A stretch of DNA of 62,196 bases, taken from contig JAJDOG010000096.1 in NCBI GenBank assembly GCA_022340285.1, positions 88,934-151,129 of the forward strand, in the 5' to 3' direction. The stretch is from Betaproteobacteria bacterium (GTDB lineage: Bacteria > Pseudomonadota > Gammaproteobacteria > Burkholderiales > SG8-39). The notes beneath the pieces are model-generated. The model saw only the letters and a list, made by a program, of their open reading frames with translations, was not told the origin of the DNA and did not search any database. Position 1 is the stretch's first letter, and every line of letters starts with the position of its first letter. Shown piece by piece: positions 56,098-62,196 of this stretch. Both the position numbers and the translations under genes were made by a program.

Positions 56098-57027
56098 ATG
56101 CGATGCACAGCTCAAAACATCCGCGGCGCGACGGTAACGCGTCTTGCCGCGCTCATCGCCGCATTGGCGCTCTTCGTCACCTGGATTCCCACAGCGTTCG
56201 CGCAGCAGAAGACGTTCGCTTCGCCGGAGGCGGCTATGAGCGCATTCGGGGACGCGGTCGCGACGAGCGACGAGGACGCCCTGAAGTCCATCTTCGGCCG
56301 CGACTTTCGGAGGTACTTCCCGCCGGTCGGGGCGGAGGAGCGCTACCGCTTCCTCGCCGCGTGGGCCAAGTCGCACACGATCAAGCCAGAGGGGGACGCC
56401 AAGGCGCTCGTCGCAGTCGGCGACGACGGCTGGACCCTGCCGATCCCGATCGTGAAGACCGCCGGCGGGTGGCAGTTCGACACGCGCGCCGGCGCAGACG
56501 AAATGCGCATTCGGCGCATCGGCCGCAACGAGCGGGCCGTGATGCAGGTGATGCTCGCCATCTATGACGCGCAGAGGGAATACGCAACGCGGGATCGAAA
56601 CGGCGACGGCGTGCTCGAGTACGCCGCCAAGTTCAGGAGCGCGCCGGGGAAAAAGGACGGGCTCTACTGGGCGAACAAGCCGAACGAGGAGCAGAGCCCG
56701 CTCGGGCCTGCCGTCGCGACAGCCCGCGCTGCGGGCAGCAGCGACGCCGCAGGTTACTACGGCTACCGGTACAAGATTCTTACCTCACAGGGCAAGAACG
56801 CACCCGGCGGCGCGTATGACTATGTCGCCCACGGACGCATGATTGGTGGATTTGCCGCGGTGGCCTGGCCGGTCAAGTACGGGGATACCGGCGTGATGAC
56901 CTTCATCGTGAGTCACGACGGCGTGGTGTACCAGAAGGACCTCGGCCCCAACACCGCGGCACTCGCGAGTGGCATGACGCGCTTCGATCCCGACTCGACG
57001 TGGCAGAAGGTCGATCCGGGGACGTGA
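56098..57027 (+). CDS. DUF2950 domain exported protein
   Basis: The 309-aa protein has a signal peptide (LAALIAALALFVTWIPTAFA) and the DUF2950 core: TFASPEAAMSAFGDAVATSD, GDGWTLPIPIVK, MRIRRIGRNERAVMQ, AIYDAQREYATRDRNGDGVL, GYYGYRYKILTSQGKNAPGG. AAAGGAGA at 56083-56090 supports ATG 56098. It follows DUF3300 by 13 bases, so the pair is probably co-transcribed. Function unknown; it is probably periplasmic. Confidence 0.88.
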   Translation: MRCTAQNIRGATVTRLAALIAALALFVTWIPTAFAQQKTFASPEAAMSAFGDAVATSDEDALKSIFGRDFRRYFPPVGAEERYRFLAAWAKSHTIKPEGDAKALVAVGDDGWTLPIPIVKTAGGWQFDTRAGADEMRIRRIGRNERAVMQVMLAIYDAQREYATRDRNGDGVLEYAAKFRSAPGKKDGLYWANKPNEEQSPLGPAVATARAAGSSDAAGYYGYRYKILTSQGKNAPGGAYDYVAHGRMIGGFAAVAWPVKYGDTGVMTFIVSHDGVVYQKDLGPNTAALASGMTRFDPDSTWQKVDPGT

Positions 57028-57071
57028 TCCGGGGGAAGGCACCGCGCCGCCGCGGTCGCGCATGACGCCAG

Positions 57072-57638
57072 TCACTTCGAGGCATTCGTGTCCTGTCCTT
57101 CGGGGATCCGCCAGAACGGCCTTTCCACTTCCACCAGCGGCCGGCCCGGTGCGTTGGGAGCAAGCCCGTAGCGCAGCAACGCGATCAGGTCGGCGCTGAC
57201 TTTGGGATTCGACCTGAAGTAGCTGTGGCCGAACAGGTCGGTCTTGCCCTGGACCTGGATCACGTCGAGGATGCCGACCGTGCGTGCTTGCTCGATCTGC
57301 TCCGGCGTCAGCATCGCCCTGTCGAGGCGCCCGAGCCTGAAAATGCTCCCGAACAGCCAGCCCGACGTGGCGAGCGCCTTGTCGTCGGGAGACGCGTAGA
57401 CGGTGATACGAAATCCGGGCGTGCGCTCCAGAACCATCCTCGGGTCCGGCGCCGAACCGTACGGCAGGTCGGGGTCGGACAGCGCCTTGAAGAGCCTCGT
57501 GGCGCGAGCGGGCGTTGCCGGACCAAGGTAGTCGATCCGTCCGGGATCGAGCCGGAATTGCCCCGGCGGCGGCAAAGTCGGCATGCTGAGGGTTGCATGA
57601 CGATCAAACGTGATCTCGCTACCGGATCCTAGGCTCAA
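57072..57638 (-). pseudogene. C-terminal remnant of an alpha/beta hydrolase-like protein
   Basis: The frame codes 188 residues whose C-terminal half (FRITVYASPDDKALATSGW, LGRLDRAMLTPEQIEQARTV, GKTDLFGHSYFRSNPKVSAD) reads like the end of a DUF900-type alpha/beta hydrolase: a VYASPDDKAL strand-turn and the likely catalytic His in FGHSY. The nucleophile GHS elbow and the N-terminal 200 or more residues expected upstream are absent, and the frame runs antisense into the antiporter gene start. TTG 57636-57638 or ATG 57582-57584 could initiate it. I read it as a truncated gene; an unusual small protein is possible. Confidence 0.45.
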
Positions 57639-57641
57639 ATC

Positions 57642-58904
57642 ATGGTCCTGTTGACTGCATTCGTGCTCGTCGTCTTCCTGTACAGCCTGGTCTCGCGACG
57701 ACTGGAGCGGGCGATCATCACTGCACCGATCCTGTTCACGTCCGCGGGCGCTGTAACGATGCTCCTGCCTGCGGCCGTCACGGAGCTCGCCCTCGATCGC
57801 AACGCGCTGCTCCTGGTCGCGGAGCTCGGCCTCGTGATGACGCTCTTCACCGATGCGAGCCGGATCAGTCCGTCGTTCCTGAAGGCCGCACGCAGTCTGC
57901 CCATCCGCCTGCTCAGCACGGGCATGCTGCTGACCATCCTGCTGGGTGCCATTTTCGCGATCGTCGTACTGCGCGGACTCACGTGGTGGGAAGCGGGCAT
58001 CCTGGCCGCCATCCTCGCGCCGACCGACGCCGGCCTCGGGCAGGTGATCGTGAACAGCGAACGGGTGCCGCAGCGAATCCGTCAGTCTCTCAACGTCGAG
58101 GCTGGGCTCAACGACGGGCTCTCCGTCCCGTTCCTGCTGCTGTTCATCGCACTTGCCATCACTCAGGGCAGTACCGAGAGCGCGGGCGCGGTGCTCGCTC
58201 GTTTCCTGGGCGAACAGCTTGGCTACGGCACACTAATCGGCGTGGGAATTGGCGCGGTGGGTGGGTGGCTCCTCGGACTGGCCAGCCGCAAGGGGTGGAT
58301 GGCGCCGCCGCTCGGGCAACTCGGCGTGGTGGCGCTCCCCCTGCTATGCGTCATGGCATCGGAAGCGTCCGGGGCGAGCATGTTCATCGCGGCGTTCGTC
58401 GCCGGGCTCGCCGTGCAATTCGGCTTCGCGGAGGTCGGTCGGCACAGCGTCGAATTCACCGAGGATTGGGGGCAGCTGTTCAACTATTTCGTCTTCTTCC
58501 TTTTCGGCACGATCGTGGTCAACGACTTGGGGCATTTCACGCCGTCCGTGCTGCTCTATGCCGTGCTGAGCTTGACCCTCGTGCGCATGGCGCCCGTTGC
58601 ACTGGCGCTGCGGGGCACACGCCTGAGCCGGGCAACCGTGCTGTTCATGGGCTGGTTCGGCCCAAGGGGTCTCGCATCCATCGTGCTCGGGCTGGTTTAT
58701 CTGGAGCGGGAAGCACACCTGGAAGGCGAGTCCACGATCCGCCTTGCGGTGATGGCGACGGTGCTGCTCAGCATCTTCGCGCACGGCCTGAGCGCGCTGC
58801 CCGGAATAGACCTGTACGCAAGGCGGATCGCGTTACTCGACGAGGCGTCTCCCGAGCATCAGGCACTCGAACCGGATTCGCCCCGACCACCGCATGCGCG
58901 CTGA
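57642..58904 (+). CDS. Cation:proton antiporter (CPA1/NhaP-like)
   Basis: The 420-aa protein has about 11-13 membrane segments with the antiporter core: LAAILAPTDAGLGQVIVNSE (the Asp-containing cation site), NVEAGLNDGLSVPFLLLFIA (second acidic site), and GWFGPRGLASIVLGLVYLER. These resemble NhaP/KefB-type sodium or potassium/proton antiporters. Ion specificity is unknown. A short Pro-rich cytoplasmic tail ends the protein. ATG 57642. Confidence 0.92.
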   Translation: MVLLTAFVLVVFLYSLVSRRLERAIITAPILFTSAGAVTMLLPAAVTELALDRNALLLVAELGLVMTLFTDASRISPSFLKAARSLPIRLLSTGMLLTILLGAIFAIVVLRGLTWWEAGILAAILAPTDAGLGQVIVNSERVPQRIRQSLNVEAGLNDGLSVPFLLLFIALAITQGSTESAGAVLARFLGEQLGYGTLIGVGIGAVGGWLLGLASRKGWMAPPLGQLGVVALPLLCVMASEASGASMFIAAFVAGLAVQFGFAEVGRHSVEFTEDWGQLFNYFVFFLFGTIVVNDLGHFTPSVLLYAVLSLTLVRMAPVALALRGTRLSRATVLFMGWFGPRGLASIVLGLVYLEREAHLEGESTIRLAVMATVLLSIFAHGLSALPGIDLYARRIALLDEASPEHQALEPDSPRPPHAR

Positions 58905-58940
58905 CCCGGCGCACGCTCCGACTTTCACGCGGTAGCCCGA

Positions 58941-59816
58941 ATGCGGGGGTGTACCAGAACCGCGCTGCTCGCCCTCTTGGTCACGGCAATCTGGTTCGCG
59001 GCGTCCGACGCTCCGGCGCAGCAGTCAGGGAAAGAAGCTCCGGACGACGAGAAGCCGGACGCCGCTGAACCTGCGGACACCGAGGCACCTCCCGAAACGT
59101 CGCCATCGCCCGCCGGCAGCAAGGGCTGGCACGGCCTGATCGAGCTGAAGCGCCAGAACACGTCCCGCAATACGCCGGAGGAATCCACCAAGACGACGCT
59201 GAAGATCGATACCTTCCTCAACGGGCCGGTGTCCCTGTTCCGAATCCAGATTCCGTTTCCAGACGAGGAAACCGACTTCAACGGTAGCCCGTTCAATCCC
59301 AAGCTCGGGGATATCAAGACCCGGATCGGATTCCGTGCACTAAAGGCCGGCCCCTACTCGTACCCATATTTCATCGAGGTCACCTTTCCAACCGCGAGCC
59401 CCGAGTCGCTGGGCAGCGGCAAGTATCAGCTGAGCGCGGGGGTCCGCATGCTGGCGCCGGTGACGTTACCCCTTGTCGATCCCCGAGCTCACAAATCGCG
59501 ATTCGACGCCCAGGTGCAGCAGGTGAAATCGGTGGGCGGCGATCCGGACCGCAAGAACATCAGCTACACGAAGCTCGAGCTCACGCTCTACGACATCTGG
59601 CGACGGGAGTACACGTTCAAGTTGAAGGTGAAGCCGACCGTGGACTGGACCCAGGATGGCAAGACCGGCGCGGTCGGCGAGCTCGAAGGTGGAATAGTCT
59701 TCGCGCGTCACTGGCGAGCCTGGCTGATGCTCGGCCGCCGGTTATGGGGACCTCCAGGCATCCCCGGAACCTACGACAAGCGCGTAGAGCTCGGGGTGTC
59801 GCGACGTTTCCGGTGA
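58941..59816 (+). CDS. Exported protein, possible outer-membrane beta-barrel
   Basis: The 291-aa protein has a signal peptide (LLALLVTAIWFAASDAPAQ), an acidic Pro-rich linker (DDEKPDAAEPADTEAPPETS), then a beta-strand-rich part (PVSLFRIQIPFPDEETDFNG, GPYSYPYFIEVTFPTASPES, ELEGGIVFARHWRAWLMLGR) and a terminal aromatic/Arg residue (VSRRFR). The strand pattern suggests an outer-membrane barrel or periplasmic beta protein. It ends one base from the stop of the convergent 59818-60582 gene, which has the same style. Function unknown. Confidence 0.65.
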   Translation: MRGCTRTALLALLVTAIWFAASDAPAQQSGKEAPDDEKPDAAEPADTEAPPETSPSPAGSKGWHGLIELKRQNTSRNTPEESTKTTLKIDTFLNGPVSLFRIQIPFPDEETDFNGSPFNPKLGDIKTRIGFRALKAGPYSYPYFIEVTFPTASPESLGSGKYQLSAGVRMLAPVTLPLVDPRAHKSRFDAQVQQVKSVGGDPDRKNISYTKLELTLYDIWRREYTFKLKVKPTVDWTQDGKTGAVGELEGGIVFARHWRAWLMLGRRLWGPPGIPGTYDKRVELGVSRRFR

Positions 59817-59817
59817 G

Positions 59818-60582
59818 CTAGAAGAAGAACGTCAACCGCGCCTCGACGAGCCAGCGATACGACTTGTCGTCGTCCACGAGGGCGTAGGCGCCCCCAAAAG
59901 CGTAGGCGAACTTCTTCGACGGCTGGTTAACGAGCATCGCCTCGACTGGCACGAACCACTTCTTCGAGCGCTCGTTGTAAGACATGCCCTGCTCCGGGTA
60001 AAGGGAGAGCGCCCAATTACCGGTGAGCTTGAAGTCCGCCGTAGGAAAGAGATCCAGGCGGCGTACGGTCGTCACGCCCGGGGAGCGGGGATCGAAGCCG
60101 AAGAAGTAGCGTGCGTACGGCGCAAACGTCACACCTCGCAACAGGTCCGGCAGCCGCCAGTTGAACCCCGCGCCCGGAGCGACCTGCCATTGGTCCGACC
60201 CGAATGGCGACTGGCCGCCGGTGGGGAAGACGAGCCGCACGCTCGCCCGAAAGCGAAAATTCTTTGCTACATCCGGTGTGTCGAAGATCTCCTCGACGAG
60301 GGCGTCGGACACGTGAAATGCGTAGTCACCGCTCGTGTTCGCGGGTCCTGTCTTGTCCGTGTAGTAGAAGGGCACATCGACCCGCTGCGTGAACGTCCAC
60401 CCGCCGCCGATCCTGAATGGCACGAAGACCCTCGGTCGGTACTGCCAGCGCACGCTGTCGTCATAGTTCTGCTGGTAGTACAACCAATTGTCGAACCGGA
60501 TGGTGCCCATCTGCGCCTGTGCGAATGCGGGGAACGCGCACACCATCGCTACGAGCAAAAGAGGAAGCCCCCGTTGTCGCAT
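59818..60582 (-). CDS. Outer-membrane beta-barrel-like protein
   Basis: The 254-aa protein has a signal peptide (LPLLLVAMVCAFPAFAQAQ) and many short amphipathic strands (DNWLYYQQNYDDSVRWQYRP, GGGWTFTQRVDVPFYYTD, APYARYFFGFDPRSPGV), ending in LTFFF with the terminal Phe that is a common signature of outer-membrane barrel proteins. It is a likely barrel of unknown substrate. It is tail-to-tail with the 291-aa gene and lies 28 bases downstream in the direction of the oprM-like gene, with which it may be co-transcribed. Confidence 0.7.
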   Translation of the reverse strand: MRQRGLPLLLVAMVCAFPAFAQAQMGTIRFDNWLYYQQNYDDSVRWQYRPRVFVPFRIGGGWTFTQRVDVPFYYTDKTGPANTSGDYAFHVSDALVEEIFDTPDVAKNFRFRASVRLVFPTGGQSPFGSDQWQVAPGAGFNWRLPDLLRGVTFAPYARYFFGFDPRSPGVTTVRRLDLFPTADFKLTGNWALSLYPEQGMSYNERSKKWFVPVEAMLVNQPSKKFAYAFGGAYALVDDDKSYRWLVEARLTFFF

Positions 60583-60610
60583 TCGAACTCCTTCCTACGT
60601 GAACGGTCCG

Positions 60611-62167
60611 CTAGCGACTCGCAGCTTCGCTCTGCGGCCCGGGCGAGTCTCCCTTCTCCACGAGCTGCGGTGGCGGTGCCATTTTGGCAGCCTCGTCTAC
60701 CCAGCCGCCGCCCATCGACTTGTAGACGTTGATGAGCTGGGCGTAGCGGTCGAACTGGGTCTGCACCGCCACGAGTTCGGCCGAGAAGAGCTCGTTTTCC
60801 GCATACAGCACTTCAAGATAGCCGGCGTAACCGTTGTCGAATTTCAGGCGCGACAGGCGCGCGTACTCGCGAAGCGATTCGGTGCGCTTGGCCTGGGCGG
60901 CGTACTCCAGCTCCTTCTTCTGCGTCCCAACCAGCGCGTCGTTCACTTCGCGGAATGCATTGAGCACGACTCGCTCGTAGAAGGCGAGCGCTGCGCGCTG
61001 CCCGGCTTCGGCCGTCGCGACCTGCCCCTCGATCGCGCCGAACGTGAAGATGGGTCCTGTGATGCCGGCGGCAAGCGAGCCCACGGCAGCGGGGCCGGTC
61101 AGGAAGTTACCCATCGTCGCGCTCGCCGACCCGAGCAGACCGGTGATCGAGATCGTCGGGAAGTAAAGTGCCTTCGCCGCGCCGATCTGGGCGTTCGCGG
61201 CAACCAGCTCCTGCTCGGCCTGCAGGATGTCGGGCCTGCGCTCGAGCAGCGTGGACGGGAGGCCGGCGGGAATTTCCGGCGTGACGAGCTGGTCGACCGT
61301 CTTGCCACGCGGGATCGGGCCCGGATTGCGCCCCAGTAGTATCGAGATCAGGTTTTCTTGCGCGGCAACCCGTTGCTCGAGCGCCGGGACCGAGGCGAGC
61401 GCCTGCTGGTATTGCGACTGGACCTGCGCGAGCTCGACCTGGGACACGACACCACCCTTGAAGCGCAGCTCGAAAATTCGCAAAGTTCCCGCATAGTTCT
61501 CCAGCGTGGCGCGCGAGATCTCGAGCTGCCGGTCGAGCGCGCGCAGCCCGATATAGCTCGATGCGACGCTCGTCACCAGCGACAGGACGACGCCGCGCCG
61601 GCCCTGTTCGCTCGCGAGCACCTGCGCGCGCGCCGCCTCGCTCTGGCGTTGAACACGCCCGAAAAGATCAATCTGCCACGTCGCCCCGAGCGAAGCCTGG
61701 TAGAGGTTGTAATAGGGATCCGCGCCCGCCGGCAGAGGTGTCGGTCCGCGCTCGGTCGCGCGATTGCGGCTCGCATCCGCGCCGTAGCCGATCTGCGGAT
61801 AGAACTGCGAGCGCGTCGTCTGAAGCGCGCCGAGGAACTGGTCAACGCGCGCCGCAGCGATACGCACGTCGCGGTTCTCCGCGAGCGCGGTCTCGATGAG
61901 CTGATTCAGCGCCGGATCGCCGAACTGTTCCCACCATTTCGTGTTGGCGACATCGGCCGCTTCCTTGTACGAAACGCGCCACGCGTCGGGCGTCTCCACC
62001 TTCGGCCGCATGAAGTCCGGGCCGACGACGCAGCCGGCGAGGAGGCAGCTCGCAAGCAGTACTGTGATGCGACGGTGGTGTGGATTCCTTTTCCCCTCCT
62101 TTTCAAGGAGGGGTGCCCGCGAAGCGGGCGGGGTGGTTCGGGCGGCGCCGATCGAAGCCGCAACCAC
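60611..62167 (-). CDS. Efflux outer-membrane lipoprotein (OprM/NodT family)
   Basis: OprM-type proteins are the outer-membrane channel of tripartite RND efflux pumps. The protein has a lipobox LASCLLAGC (Cys 46 from the GTG start), VGPDFMRPKVETPDAW, WWEQFGDPALNQLI, and two repeated outer-membrane efflux domains (VRIAAARVDQFLGALQTTRS and RRPDILQAEQELVAANAQIG). An RND pump and adaptor are expected upstream, outside the window. The only in-frame conventional start (GTG 62165-62167) lies in a REP copy and gives about 45 residues before the lipid-attachment Cys, including REP-encoded PLLEKEGKRNPHH. The real start may be a rare codon nearer the lipobox. Confidence 0.9.
   Translation of the reverse strand: MVAASIGAARTTPPASRAPLLEKEGKRNPHHRRITVLLASCLLAGCVVGPDFMRPKVETPDAWRVSYKEAADVANTKWWEQFGDPALNQLIETALAENRDVRIAAARVDQFLGALQTTRSQFYPQIGYGADASRNRATERGPTPLPAGADPYYNLYQASLGATWQIDLFGRVQRQSEAARAQVLASEQGRRGVVLSLVTSVASSYIGLRALDRQLEISRATLENYAGTLRIFELRFKGGVVSQVELAQVQSQYQQALASVPALEQRVAAQENLISILLGRNPGPIPRGKTVDQLVTPEIPAGLPSTLLERRPDILQAEQELVAANAQIGAAKALYFPTISITGLLGSASATMGNFLTGPAAVGSLAAGITGPIFTFGAIEGQVATAEAGQRAALAFYERVVLNAFREVNDALVGTQKKELEYAAQAKRTESLREYARLSRLKFDNGYAGYLEVLYAENELFSAELVAVQTQFDRYAQLINVYKSMGGGWVDEAAKMAPPPQLVEKGDSPGPQSEAASR
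62093..62138 (+). repeat. REP-like element, second copy (46 bp)
   Basis: The same 46-bp unit as at 4631-4676: CCCCTCCTT-TTC-AAGGAGGGG, then GCCCGC-GAA-GCGGGC in place of GGCTGC-GGA-GCAGCC, ending in GGGGTGGTT. The second stem differs in sequence but both arms change together, so pairing is kept. It lies inside the 5' part of the oprM-like frame. Confidence 0.85.
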
Positions 62168-62196
62168 CCCCCGCCCTTCGGGCGGACCCCTCCTTG
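62162..62196 (-). repeat. REP-like element, inverted third copy, cut by window end
   Basis: Read on the minus strand: CAAGGAGGGG, then a CCGCCC...GGGCGG hairpin, then GGTGGTT. It faces the 62093-62138 copy, making an inverted pair separated by 23 bases. The end lies outside the window. Confidence 0.8.

Overview
The window reads as chromosomal DNA of a high-GC betaproteobacterium, perhaps Burkholderiales-like, but I cannot place it below class. The basis is gene content and order: polA diverging from DUF2782-thrB-BPSS1780, a DUF971-ubiE-Tim44...ubiJ...ubiB cluster, phoBR, the DUF3141-phosphotransacetylase-ackA-fabI operon and a complete liv-type ABC transporter. Genes are dense on both strands. 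I saw no rRNA, tRNA, CRISPR array, integrase, transposase or phage gene.

Layout. 1-2065: 3'-truncated polA (minus). 2292-4572: DUF2782 protein, homoserine kinase and a membrane protein. 4598-4703: a hairpin-rich REP-type repeat framed by 15-bp inverted repeats. 4774-9155: a 1314-aa FAD/Fe-S dehydrogenase fusion overlapping a HIT protein. 9361-13080: an unassigned 527-aa protein, then phoR and phoB (minus), with a well-placed Pho box. 13255-16414: DUF971, GST, ubiE, a Tim44-like protein and a small Rho-N-like protein. 16614-23752: a two-gene unit of unrecognised proteins (629 aa and 1747 aa) with a strong ribosome binding site and tight coupling; it is the best candidate here for an undescribed system. 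23916-30780: cystathionine beta-synthase, ubiJ, cystathionine gamma-lyase, a DUF2238 protein, ubiB and a sodium:solute symporter. Genes of ubiquinone synthesis and of reverse transsulfuration are thus interleaved.

30852-34631: a 1259-aa AsmA-family protein. 34833-40465: a PuuE-like deacetylase followed by livH, livM, livK, livG and livF. 40539-48706: a phospholipase D/VTT fusion, an EEP-family enzyme, a macro-domain protein, a VanZ-like membrane protein, a second AsmA protein, an orphan solute-binding protein and a glycine-zipper lipoprotein. 48725-54349 (minus): a small conserved protein, then the DUF3141-phosphotransacetylase-ackA-fabI operon, probably tied to acetyl-CoA/polyhydroxyalkanoate metabolism. 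54350-54821: a 472-bp non-coding stretch with a possible folded RNA. 54822-60582: DUF3300 and DUF2950 proteins, a truncated hydrolase-like ORF, a CPA-type antiporter and two tail-to-tail outer-membrane-like proteins. 60611-62167: an OprM/NodT efflux outer-membrane lipoprotein whose 5' end runs into an inverted pair of the REP-type repeat at the window end.

Most of the window is housekeeping. The features that stand out are the 16.6-23.8 kb two-gene unit, the REP-type repeats with co-varying hairpin stems, the REP pair at the start of the oprM-like gene, and the ubi/transsulfuration interleaving. Function assignments rest on reading the proteins and on family knowledge; no database search was possible.
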